Assembly (NCBI GenBank): GCA_030145035.1
Contig: JAQYWL010000250.1
Coordinates: forward strand, 1-9,930
Length of the DNA stretch: 9,930 nt
Source: Desulfobacteria bacterium
GTDB taxonomy: Bacteria; Desulfobacterota; Desulfobacteria; Desulfobacterales; C00003060
Reading direction: 5' to 3'
The translations under genes and the position numbers were made by a program. Each line of letters begins with the position of its first letter. The stretch's first letter is position 1. This document shows, piece after piece, positions 1 to 5,513 of this stretch. Below the pieces are notes generated by a model. The model made no database searches and had not been told where the DNA came from. It saw only the letters and a list, made by a program, of their open reading frames with translations.

Positions 1-29
1 ACAGTATTGCTGGCGGATGATAATTATTT

Positions 30-277
30 AAAATTTCGGCATCCTTCATTTTCGCCATAAAGTAGTTTACACCTGTTGACCAGTGTTCAGGTTTCAGTGT
101 TCAGGCCCTGCCCCGGTAATTTGCTGGGCCGGGGTTTCAGATCTTGCGTTTCTTGCTCCTGACACCTGACACCTGACACCTGACACCTGACACCAAAAAG
201 TACGAACAAAAGAATTTATCTCTTGGCGTCCGCATTCTTGAAAAGTGTAAACCGAGGAATGAAGGATGCCAAATTTT
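30..277. repeat. Inverted repeat, arms 30-50 and 258-277
   Basis: The reverse complement of 30-50 matches 258-277 with 20 of 21 positions paired and a single one-base gap. The core AATGAAGGATGCC (258-270) is perfect. The arms enclose about 207 nt that contain the 7-bp tandem array. No transposase is present. This looks like a dispersed intergenic repeat or a short inverted duplication, and it argues that the sequence upstream of 304 is not coding. Confidence 0.6.
159..193. repeat. 7-bp tandem repeat, CTGACAC x5
   Basis: Five exact head-to-tail copies of CTGACAC, followed by one further C. There are no spacers, so this is a simple short tandem repeat and not a CRISPR array. It is non-coding and its length is likely to vary between strains (inference). 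A second 7-bp tandem repeat of different sequence lies at 6589-6609. Confidence 0.9.
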
Positions 278-303
278 CCATTGCCGCTTTGAGGGTCGTT
301 AGA

Positions 304-771
304 ATGGAGGCTCAAACATTTTTTATTCGCTCTGTGATGGTCCAAAATGTCATTATGGGGATTATTGCGACAATTATTGTGGTCCTCCTGCTCCGTTCGA
401 TGTGGAAACACAAGATGAACCACATTATCGCTGTGGCCATGTGGGGGGTGATCACTTTGTGGTTCTTTAATGGTCCCTTTTGGGGGTTTAGCGCCGTCAC
501 GGTAAGTCCGGAGGGCCTGAAAGTTCATTACGGATTTCTCTCCGTCTACAGAAACACCACGTTGCCCGTGGACACACACTGGAAGATCCGTAAGTATCTG
601 GGTGGCATCAGGAAGTTGAAAAACCTCTACTTTTTCGAACTGGCCAATCACCAGAGTCTGAAAATCCGGGGCAAGGACAGGCGTGAAGTATTGCAGGCCC
701 TTGGGGCGGCTATTGACCGCATAAATGGAAGACCTATGGGACGGGTAGTGGAGCGGCCTGTGAATATGTAG
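304..771 (+). CDS. Small two-helix membrane protein of unknown function
   Basis: I do not recognise this 155-residue protein. It has two hydrophobic segments, about residues 13-30 and 41-57, joined by a short basic loop (R31, K35, K37). A soluble C-terminal part (about 62-155) follows, with alternating hydrophobic residues and many Lys/Arg. That layout, two membrane helices then a small beta-rich domain, resembles bacterial PH-like membrane proteins, but the resemblance is only in general shape. I chose ATG 304 because GAGGG at 291-295 sits 8 nt upstream. The frame is open back to TTG 223 (182 residues) and includes ATG 259, but that extension runs through an inverted repeat and has no well-spaced ribosome binding site. 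The gene is separated from sucC by a 296-nt repeat island and is probably not in its operon. The stop codon at 769-771 lies in sequence shared with the repeat unit after porG. Confidence 0.65.
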   Translation: MEAQTFFIRSVMVQNVIMGIIATIIVVLLLRSMWKHKMNHIIAVAMWGVITLWFFNGPFWGFSAVTVSPEGLKVHYGFLSVYRNTTLPVDTHWKIRKYLGGIRKLKNLYFFELANHQSLKIRGKDRREVLQALGAAIDRINGRPMGRVVERPVNM

Positions 772-1032
772 AGAATTTGGGGGCTTCGCCCCAATTGGAG
801 TACCTGCCCGCCATCGCTCTCGCCTGCCCGGTTGTGCCTCGCAATGGCAGGCGGGCTCAGGCGAGGCAGGCGGGTTGGAGCAATGGAGTACTGGAGTGAT
901 GGGTGAGAAGCAGTTGGCGTAAGGCCGAGGGCACAAGGCGCACGGGGAAAAACATGTTGTCTTGTGCCTTTAAAATCCCCCCTAACCCCCCTTTGAAAAA
1001 GGGGGGAATCAAAGGAAACATTCCATTACTCC
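769..1032. repeat. Intergenic repeat island A
   Basis: This island fills most of the gap before sucC. It starts with TAGAGAA and the palindrome GGGGC-TTC-GCCCC (780-792). It continues with a GC-rich segment of direct and inverted copies of GGCAGGCG (821-828 against 846-853 and 865-872; 835-842 against 861-868). Next is an 8-bp tandem tract, TGGAGCAA, TGGAGTAC, TGGAGTGA, TGGGTGAG (876-907). Then come an inverted pair GGCACAAG/CTTGTGCC (930-937 and 961-968) and a C6/G6 hairpin (986-1006). It ends with CCATTACTCC (1023-1032), an opposite-strand copy of the TGGAGTAA unit. I see no gene in it. The same left edge and the same right-edge motif bound island B at 3747-3950. Confidence 0.75.
986..1006. 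repeat. C6TTT/AAAG6 hairpin
   Basis: CCCCCCTTT (986-994) pairs perfectly with AAAGGGGGG (998-1006) across a 3-nt GAA loop, a very stable 9-bp stem about 60 nt upstream of sucC. No T-run follows on the + strand, so it is not a standard terminator for the upstream gene. Palindromes of this C-run/G-run type are common dispersed intergenic repeats in many bacteria (general knowledge). It could stall or protect RNA in the sucC leader, but nothing here proves that. Confidence 0.7.
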
Positions 1033-1067
1033 TTCGATAGGTTGTATGAAATTCGAGATGGAATACC

Positions 1068-2222
1068 ATGAAAATACACGAATACCAGGCAAAGGAGATC
1101 TTTTCGCAATTTGCGATTCCTGTTCCGCGGGGCTCGGTGGCCGAGGATGCTGATGAGGCCAGGAAAATAGCTGAGCAGATCGGCGGCGCCCGCTGGGTCG
1201 TTAAGGCCCAGGTACATGCTGGCGGCCGCGGCAAAGGGGGCGGCGTGCGTGTGGCAGACACGCCAGAAGCGGTGGCCGAGATAGCGGAAAAAATGATAGG
1301 CATGACCCTGGTAACACTTCAGACGGGCCCCCAGGGAAAGCGGGTGGCCAGGGTGCTGGTGGAAGAGGGTGTTCCAGTCAAACAGGAGTTCTACTTGGGC
1401 GCAGCCGTTGATCGGGCAAAGCAATGCCCGGTCTTGATCGCAAGTTCTGAGGGCGGCATTGGGATTGAGGAGCTGGCCGCCGGCCATCCTGAACGGATTG
1501 TCAGGGAGTGGATCGACGTGGGCCTTGGCCTTCCAGCCTTTCAGGCACGAAATCTCGTCTTTGGCATGGGGATAGACACCAGTTTTGTAAGGACGGGCAC
1601 AGGGATCTTTAGTCAGCTTTACAGGCTGTTTGAGTCGCACGATTGCACGCTGGTTGAGATCAACCCTTTGGTCGTGACGGAGGACAAACGCCTCCTGGCC
1701 CTTGATGCCAGGATAGAGTTTGATGACAATGCCCTGTATCGCCACAAGGATCTGTTGGAACTAAAAGACACTGACGAGCAGGATCCATTGGAGCTTGAGG
1801 CCTCACGGCATCGCGTGAACTACATCCGCATGGAGGGTGATATTGGAATCATGGTCAATGGCGCGGGGCTGGCCATGGCCACAATGGACTTGATCAAGCA
1901 GGCCGGGGCCAATCCCGCCAATTTTCTGGATGTGGGTGGCGGGGCCACCACAGAGATGGTTACCAAAGGTTTTGAGATTATATTGCAGGACAAAAACGTT
2001 CGGGGAATCTTGATTAACATATTTGGCGGCATCCTGCGATGTGACATACTGGCCAAAGGGGTGGTGGACGCGGCCAAAAAGGTAGCGATCAAGGTGCCTG
2101 TGGTGGTCCGTCTGGAAGGGACTAATGTGGAGCAAGGCCGGAAGATCCTGGCCGACTCAGACCTCGATTTGGTTGTAGCCCACAGCATGGCCGACGCAGC
2201 AGAAAAGGTGAAGGGGATATAA
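1068..2222 (+). CDS. sucC: Succinyl-CoA synthetase (ADP-forming), beta subunit
   Basis: Beta subunit of the cytoplasmic enzyme that interconverts succinyl-CoA + ADP (or GDP) + phosphate with succinate + CoA + nucleoside triphosphate. At 384 residues it has the family's usual length. The N-terminal ATP-grasp domain starts MKIHEYQAKE and carries the glycine-rich nucleotide loop VKAQVHAGGRGKGGGV (45-60). The metal-binding residues N199 (in EINP) and D213 (in LDAR) fall at the same numbers as in the E. coli enzyme. The C-terminal domain shows VNGAGLAM (263-270), FLDVGGGA (287-293) and NIFGGILRCD (317-326), which face the alpha subunit. The start ATG has only a weak ribosome binding site (GAGATGGA near 1055-1062). 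No intact, obvious promoter is visible in the repeat island upstream. sucD follows after 17 nt. Confidence in identity is very high; ADP versus GDP preference cannot be read here. Confidence 0.97.
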   Translation: MKIHEYQAKEIFSQFAIPVPRGSVAEDADEARKIAEQIGGARWVVKAQVHAGGRGKGGGVRVADTPEAVAEIAEKMIGMTLVTLQTGPQGKRVARVLVEEGVPVKQEFYLGAAVDRAKQCPVLIASSEGGIGIEELAAGHPERIVREWIDVGLGLPAFQARNLVFGMGIDTSFVRTGTGIFSQLYRLFESHDCTLVEINPLVVTEDKRLLALDARIEFDDNALYRHKDLLELKDTDEQDPLELEASRHRVNYIRMEGDIGIMVNGAGLAMATMDLIKQAGANPANFLDVGGGATTEMVTKGFEIILQDKNVRGILINIFGGILRCDILAKGVVDAAKKVAIKVPVVVRLEGTNVEQGRKILADSDLDLVVAHSMADAAEKVKGI

Positions 2223-2242
2223 AATCGCGGAGCGATTTTATG
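2218..2242 (+). promoter_or_regulatory. Stop/start hairpin carrying the sucD ribosome binding site
   Basis: The 17-nt gap between sucC and sucD is a near-perfect palindrome with its ends in the two genes. ATAAAATCGC (2219-2228) pairs with GCGATTTTAT (2232-2241) across the loop GGA, and 2218/2242 can add a G-U pair. The sucC stop UAA (2220-2222) lies opposite the sucD AUG (2240-2242) in the stem. The only ribosome binding site, GGAG (2229-2232), is in the loop with 7-nt spacing. The expected effect (inference) is that sucD starts poorly unless ribosomes finishing sucC open the stem, which would keep the two subunits in balance. A near-identical hairpin lies at 9051-9075. Confidence 0.6.
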
Positions 2243-3109
2243 AGCATATTAATCGACAACAATACCCGCCTCCTGGTCCAGGGGATAACGGGCAAGGAAG
2301 GGAGTTTTCATACCCGGCAGTGTGTGGCGTACGGCAGCAACATTGTGGCAGGGGTGACTCCTGACAAGGGAGGACAGACCTTAGATGGCATCCCGGTCTT
2401 TAACACCATTCAAGGCGCGGTTGAGAACACTGGTGCAAACGCCAGTCTTATCTTTGTGCCGTCTCCTTTTGCGGCGGACGCGATCATGGAGTCTGCCGCG
2501 GCAGGTATTCCGTTGGTAATCTGCATTACCGAGGGGATTCCTATCCTTGACATGTTCAAGGCGGTTCAGTTCTTGAAACGCCGCAACTGCCGCCTCATCG
2601 GTCCGAACTGCCCCGGGGTGATTTCACCAGGTCGTTGCAAGGCCGGTATCATGCCCGGCCATGTCCACAAAGAGGGACCGATTGGCGTGGTGTCAAGGAG
2701 CGGCACGCTGACATATGAAGTGGTGTATCAGCTCACCCAGAGCGGCCTGGGGCAGAGCACCTGTATCGGGATCGGGGGCGATCCGATAATCGGTTCCTCC
2801 TTTGTGGATATCTTGAAGCTCTTTGATAAGGACCCTGAGACTGAAGGTGTGGTGCTCATCGGTGAGATCGGGGGCAGCGAAGAGGAGACGGCTGCCGGGT
2901 ACATCAAGGATCATTTCAACAAACCCGTGCTCGGATTTGTTGCGGGGTTGACCGCCCCGCCGGGAAAGCGCATGGGACATGCAGGTGCAATCATATCAGG
3001 CAGCGTGGGCACAGCCGGAGAAAAGATAACCGCCATGCGCGAGGGCGGCATTTACGTGGTGGAACACCTGGGAGAGATAGGTAGGGAAGCCAGCAAAGTG
3101 TTTTGCTGA
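2240..3109 (+). CDS. sucD: Succinyl-CoA synthetase (ADP-forming), alpha subunit
   Basis: Alpha subunit (289 residues, normal length) that binds CoA and carries the phosphohistidine through which phosphate passes between succinyl-CoA and the nucleotide. The N-terminal CoA-binding domain shows GITGKEGSFHT (15-25) and later GPNCPG (121-126), SRSGTLTYE (152-160) and GIGGDP (177-182). The active-site histidine is H247 in GHAGAI, one residue later than E. coli H246. E209 in IGEIGG corresponds to the glutamate that stabilises the phosphohistidine. All catalytic residues are present. The start ATG is fixed by GGAG at 2229-2232 in the junction hairpin. sucD surely works with sucC; both are needed for activity. 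A 7-bp hairpin, CAGCAAA/TTTGCTG (3091-3097 and 3102-3108), overlaps its stop codon. Confidence 0.97.
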   Translation: MSILIDNNTRLLVQGITGKEGSFHTRQCVAYGSNIVAGVTPDKGGQTLDGIPVFNTIQGAVENTGANASLIFVPSPFAADAIMESAAAGIPLVICITEGIPILDMFKAVQFLKRRNCRLIGPNCPGVISPGRCKAGIMPGHVHKEGPIGVVSRSGTLTYEVVYQLTQSGLGQSTCIGIGGDPIIGSSFVDILKLFDKDPETEGVVLIGEIGGSEEETAAGYIKDHFNKPVLGFVAGLTAPPGKRMGHAGAIISGSVGTAGEKITAMREGGIYVVEHLGEIGREASKVFC

Positions 3110-3126
3110 CGCATTGACTAGTTTTT
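3091..3126 (+). terminator. Possible weak terminator at the sucD 3' end
   Basis: CAGCAAA (3091-3097) pairs perfectly with TTTGCTG (3102-3108) around a GTGT loop at the sucD stop codon. The T-run (3122-3126) lies about 14 nt beyond the stem, so this is not a canonical intrinsic terminator. It might give partial termination or protect the 3' end, or it may be chance. Confidence 0.2.
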
Positions 3127-3128
3127 CT

Positions 3129-3157
3129 TTGACATTGCACAGAAAATGCACTAAAGG
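3129..3157 (+). promoter_or_regulatory. Possible promoter for porG
   Basis: A perfect TTGACA -35 hexamer (3129-3134) lies 17 bp before TAAAGG (3152-3157), a poor -10 match. It sits in the 100-nt gap between sucD and porG, where a promoter would be expected if por is transcribed separately from sucCD. The weak -10 keeps confidence low. Confidence 0.25.
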
Positions 3158-3209
3158 CCAAGCCGTGACCTTTCTCCTACCTACATACTACTAACCGAAA
3201 GGGCCCATT

Positions 3210-3749
3210 ATGATCGAAATCAGAGTTCATGGTCGAGGCGGCCAGGGGGCGGTGACTTCCACGGAGTTGATGGCCCTGGCGGCCATTAATGAGGGCAAGT
3301 ATGCCCAGGCATTCCCCAGTTTTGGTCCGGAACGACGTGGGGCTCCAGTGATGGCCTTTGTACGCATCGCAGATGGTCCTATCCGAACCCGCGAGAAGGT
3401 TTACCAGCCCGATGTTGTGGTGGTGCTCGATCCTACGATCCTGAAGATCGTGGACGTGACGGCCGGGCTTAAGAGAAACGGTATGGTTATTCTGAATACC
3501 TCCAAGGATGAAGAGGAGGTGCGCAAAACCTTTGGCATCAAGGCAAAGATGGCCCTTGTGGATGCCACGAGCATTGCCATGAAACAACTGGGCCGCCCTA
3601 TTACCAATACGACCATGCTGGGTGCTCTCATAAAGGCTTCAGGGGTTATTGATATCAAGTCTATGGAGACACCGCTCAAGAAGCGCTTTGGGCGCATTGC
3701 CGAGAAAAACCTGAATGCTATGAGGGAAGCCTATGAGCAGGCTCAATAG
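3210..3749 (+). CDS. porG: Pyruvate:ferredoxin oxidoreductase, gamma subunit
   Basis: Gamma subunit (179 residues) of the four-subunit pyruvate:ferredoxin oxidoreductase, the part that binds the CoA side of the reaction pyruvate + CoA + oxidised ferredoxin giving acetyl-CoA + CO2 + reduced ferredoxin. The family signature is clear: IRVHGRGGQGAV near the N-terminus (4-15) and FPSFGPERRGAPV (35-47), then a Rossmann-like core with VVVVLDPTI and a C-terminal TNTTMLGAL segment. AAAGGG (3198-3203) sits 6 nt before the ATG. Sequence alone does not separate pyruvate from other 2-oxoacids for this subunit; the substrate call comes from the alpha and beta subunits downstream. Unusually, 289 nt of mostly repeat sequence lies between this stop and the delta start, so gamma may need read-through, or delta its own promoter. 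Some authors call this subunit PorC. Confidence 0.92.
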   Translation: MIEIRVHGRGGQGAVTSTELMALAAINEGKYAQAFPSFGPERRGAPVMAFVRIADGPIRTREKVYQPDVVVVLDPTILKIVDVTAGLKRNGMVILNTSKDEEEVRKTFGIKAKMALVDATSIAMKQLGRPITNTTMLGALIKASGVIDIKSMETPLKKRFGRIAEKNLNAMREAYEQAQ

Positions 3750-3950
3750 AGAACTCAGGGGCTTCGCCGTATTCTGGAGTATTGGAGTATTGGAGTGATG
3801 GAGTGATGATCAAAGTGAACTAAAGTGAGATAGAGTGCCTAGAGTGCCTAAAGTTATTTAACGATGCTTTTTTATTATACAATTTTAGTAGACTTCAGAC
3901 ACCTTGGACAGTTTTTTTAGTGCTCCATTACTCCAACACTCCATTACTCC
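3747..3950. repeat. Intergenic repeat island B inside the por operon
   Basis: The island starts with TAGAGAA at the porG stop codon and the motif GGGGCTTCGCC (3758-3768). Four 8-bp tandem units follow: TGGAGTAT x2 then TGGAGTGA x2 (3775-3806). Next is a degenerate 9-10 bp tract of AAAGTGA and TAGAGTGCC units (3812-3856). After an AT-rich pocket come opposite-strand copies of the 8-bp unit, CTCCATTA, CTCCAACA, CTCCATTA, CTCC (3923-3950). Its two ends therefore form an imperfect inverted repeat about 115 nt apart. I see no gene in it. It has the same boundary motifs as island A. Confidence 0.8.
3854..3883 (+). promoter_or_regulatory. Possible promoter for porDAB
   Basis: Between the two arms of repeat island B is an AT-rich pocket with TACAAT (3878-3883), a 5-of-6 match to the -10 consensus. 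Upstream at -35 spacing there is only TTATTT-like sequence. It could drive porD, porA and porB separately from porG, but AT-richness alone could produce this match. Confidence 0.2.
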
Positions 3951-4038
3951 GTTTTCCTATTCAGGACGAGAAGGTTTAGAACAGCACGAAAGAAAGCATA
4001 AATGGGTACGAAATTCTGAGACGTAAGGAGTGAAGACA

Positions 4039-4332
4039 TTGGCAAAGGTAGATGCAATTACAGGATGGAAAGATCTGGAGATCGGGTGTGCCATCATAGA
4101 ACCCGGCAGTTCAAGGAGACTTAAAACCGGCGACTGGCGCAGCCAGAGACCGGTCACAGACCGCGACGAGTGCATCAAGTGCGGGCTGTGCTGGATCTAC
4201 TGCCCGGACATAGTCTATTCGCCTACCAGGAACGGCTATTTTAAGTGGAACGGGGACTACTGCAAGGGGTGCGGCATCTGCGCTCACGAATGTCCGAAGG
4301 ATGCCATTACCATGGTTATGGAGGGAGAGTAG
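4039..4332 (+). CDS. porD: Pyruvate:ferredoxin oxidoreductase, delta (ferredoxin) subunit
   Basis: Small iron-sulfur subunit (97 residues) that passes electrons from the beta-subunit cluster out to soluble ferredoxin. It has two classic [4Fe-4S] motifs: CIKCGLCWIYCP and CKGCGICAHECP, each CxxCxxCxxxCP. The N-terminal stretch GWKDLEIGCAIIEPG followed by KTGDWRSQRPV is typical of PorD-type subunits. I chose TTG 4039 because AAGGAG (4025-4030) then has 8-nt spacing. The GTG at 4030 is in frame but overlaps that ribosome binding site, so it is unlikely to be the start. The gene ends 2 nt before porA, so delta, alpha and beta are translationally linked. Identity is very secure; the start is fairly secure. 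Confidence 0.93.
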   Translation: MAKVDAITGWKDLEIGCAIIEPGSSRRLKTGDWRSQRPVTDRDECIKCGLCWIYCPDIVYSPTRNGYFKWNGDYCKGCGICAHECPKDAITMVMEGE

Positions 4333-4334
4333 TT

Positions 4335-5513
4335 ATGCCAAAGAGAGTGGGAATCGAGGTCTCGTTGGCTGCGAGCGAGGCAGCGTGTGCTGCAGATGTG
4401 GACGTAATAGCGGCCGACCCTGTCACACCTCAAACGCACATCGTAGAGCATCTGTCTGAACTGGTGGCAGACGGCGAATTGGATGCTGAGTTTATGCCAG
4501 TGGAATCCGAGCATTCTGCCATGAGTGCATGTATCGGGGCAGCGGCAGCAGGGGCGCGCACCTTTACGGCAACCAGCGCGCCGGGCCTTGCCCTCATGCA
4601 TGAGATAGTCTTTATTGCTCCTTCACTGCGCACCCCGATTGTGATGGTCGTGGCCAACCGTGCCCTGTCCGGTCCCATCAGCATATGGAACGATCACAGT
4701 GATATTATGGCCGAGCGAGACTGCGGCTGGATCCAGACCTTTGCTGAAAATGGCCAGGAGGTCTTTGACCTGATCATCCATGCCTTCAGAGTGGCCGAGG
4801 ACCCCGAGGTTTTACTTCCCGTGATAGTCAACATGGATGGGTTTACGCTCAGCCACGTGATTGAGCCGATTGAGATGTTAAGCGCCTCGGAGGTGAGTGA
4901 ATATCTTAAACCGTACAACCCCCAGATGGTTCTTGACCCCAGAGAGCCTATAACCATGGGACCGGTCGGAGTGCCCGAAATGTATACCGAGGCCAGATAT
5001 CAGGCCGAATCGGTCCTTAATGGTTCCAAGAAGGTCATTGTAAAGGCATGGAAGGAGTTTGCAAAACTTTACGGACGCTCCTACAAACCGATTGAGACAT
5101 ACCGGACCGAAGGTGCTGAGGTGGTTCTGATGACCATGGGCTCTGTCACAGAGACCGCCATGACTGCGGTGGACAGGATGCGCGAAAAAGGGATCGAGGT
5201 GGGTCTGATGCGATTTCGTCTCTGGCGGCCGTTTCCCGTTCAAGAATTCAGGCGGGCTGTTAAGGGGATAAAAGCGCTGGCTGTTGTGGATAGGGCGATT
5301 TCGTTTGGTGCCCAGGGTGGTCCTGTTTGCTCGAAAGTCAAATCTGCCCTGTACGGTGCGCCTGACCAGCCACAGGTCTTTGGATTTATTTCCGGCCTTG
5401 GGGGGCGCGACATTACGGTGGAAATGTTTGAAGAGATCGTCAAAAAGGCCATCCGGTATGCCACAAAAGGGAAAGGCCCCATGTATGAACTTATTGGAGT
5501 GAGGGAAAGATGA
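4335..5513 (+). CDS. porA: Pyruvate:ferredoxin oxidoreductase, alpha subunit
   Basis: Alpha subunit (392 residues) that holds the pyrimidine end of thiamine diphosphate and helps bind pyruvate. Markers of the pyruvate branch are PVTPQTHIVE (29-38), VESEHSAMSACIGA (56-69), GARTFTATSAPGLALMHE (73-90), ANRA with R109, and IWNDHSDIMAERDCGWIQ (117-134). T31 and R109 are the likely substrate-contact residues, by analogy with the Thr and Arg of single-chain PFOR. The usual tyrosine before PITPQT is D28 here. A C-terminal swivel domain (about 262-392) follows. ATG 4335 has a strong GGAGGGAG (4320-4327) with 7-nt spacing, inside the end of porD. The frame is open upstream to 4245, but that would overlap porD. 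The stop overlaps the porB start (ATGA). 2-oxoglutarate and 2-oxoisovalerate enzymes normally lack the SEHSAMSA stretch, so pyruvate is preferred. Confidence 0.94.
   Translation: MPKRVGIEVSLAASEAACAADVDVIAADPVTPQTHIVEHLSELVADGELDAEFMPVESEHSAMSACIGAAAAGARTFTATSAPGLALMHEIVFIAPSLRTPIVMVVANRALSGPISIWNDHSDIMAERDCGWIQTFAENGQEVFDLIIHAFRVAEDPEVLLPVIVNMDGFTLSHVIEPIEMLSASEVSEYLKPYNPQMVLDPREPITMGPVGVPEMYTEARYQAESVLNGSKKVIVKAWKEFAKLYGRSYKPIETYRTEGAEVVLMTMGSVTETAMTAVDRMREKGIEVGLMRFRLWRPFPVQEFRRAVKGIKALAVVDRAISFGAQGGPVCSKVKSALYGAPDQPQVFGFISGLGGRDITVEMFEEIVKKAIRYATKGKGPMYELIGVRER

Larger units (their letters stand above)
1..303. other. Repeat-rich intergenic region
   Basis: I see no supported gene here. 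The stretch holds a 14-bp-period direct repeat (CAGTGTTCAGG at 81-91 and 95-105), a GC-rich patch around 105-135, the CTGACAC array at 159-193, and a near-perfect inverted repeat pairing 30-50 with 258-277. A + strand reading frame open from the left edge stops at 58-60, and a - strand frame runs off the left edge from an ATG at 58. Both are about 19 codons, and neither has a visible ribosome binding site or a recognisable sequence. Confidence 0.7.

Noticed and set aside
1..60. Partial genes at the left edge (a + strand frame ending at 60, a - strand frame starting at 58)
   Set aside because: Each is about 19 codons and overlaps the repeat arm at 30-50. Neither has enough sequence to judge, although a real gene end cannot be excluded for the + strand frame.
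159..193. CRISPR array
   Set aside because: The 7-bp repeats are contiguous with no spacers and no cas genes are present.
223..303. N-terminal extension of the 304-771 protein from TTG 223
   Set aside because: It includes one arm of an inverted repeat and has no well-spaced ribosome binding site, while ATG 304 has GAGGG 8 nt upstream.
94..936. 280-codon open frame on the - strand
   Set aside because: It runs antisense through the 304-771 gene and through the CTGACAC and GC-rich repeats. Its protein is a low-complexity read-through of repeats, with no recognisable domain.
772..1067. Riboswitch or cobalamin element upstream of sucC
   Set aside because: The structures found are simple palindromes and tandem repeats; no conserved riboswitch core such as a B12 box could be identified here or before the RACo gene.
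857..1303. 148-codon open frame on the - strand
   Set aside because: It overlaps the start of sucC and its middle is the translation of the C6/G6 hairpin repeat (PPFFKGGLGG), a well-known spurious product of such repeats.
4245..4334. Longer PorA starting at 4245
   Set aside because: It would overlap the porD iron-sulfur coding region by 88 nt, while ATG 4335 has a strong ribosome binding site and gives the normal family N-terminus.
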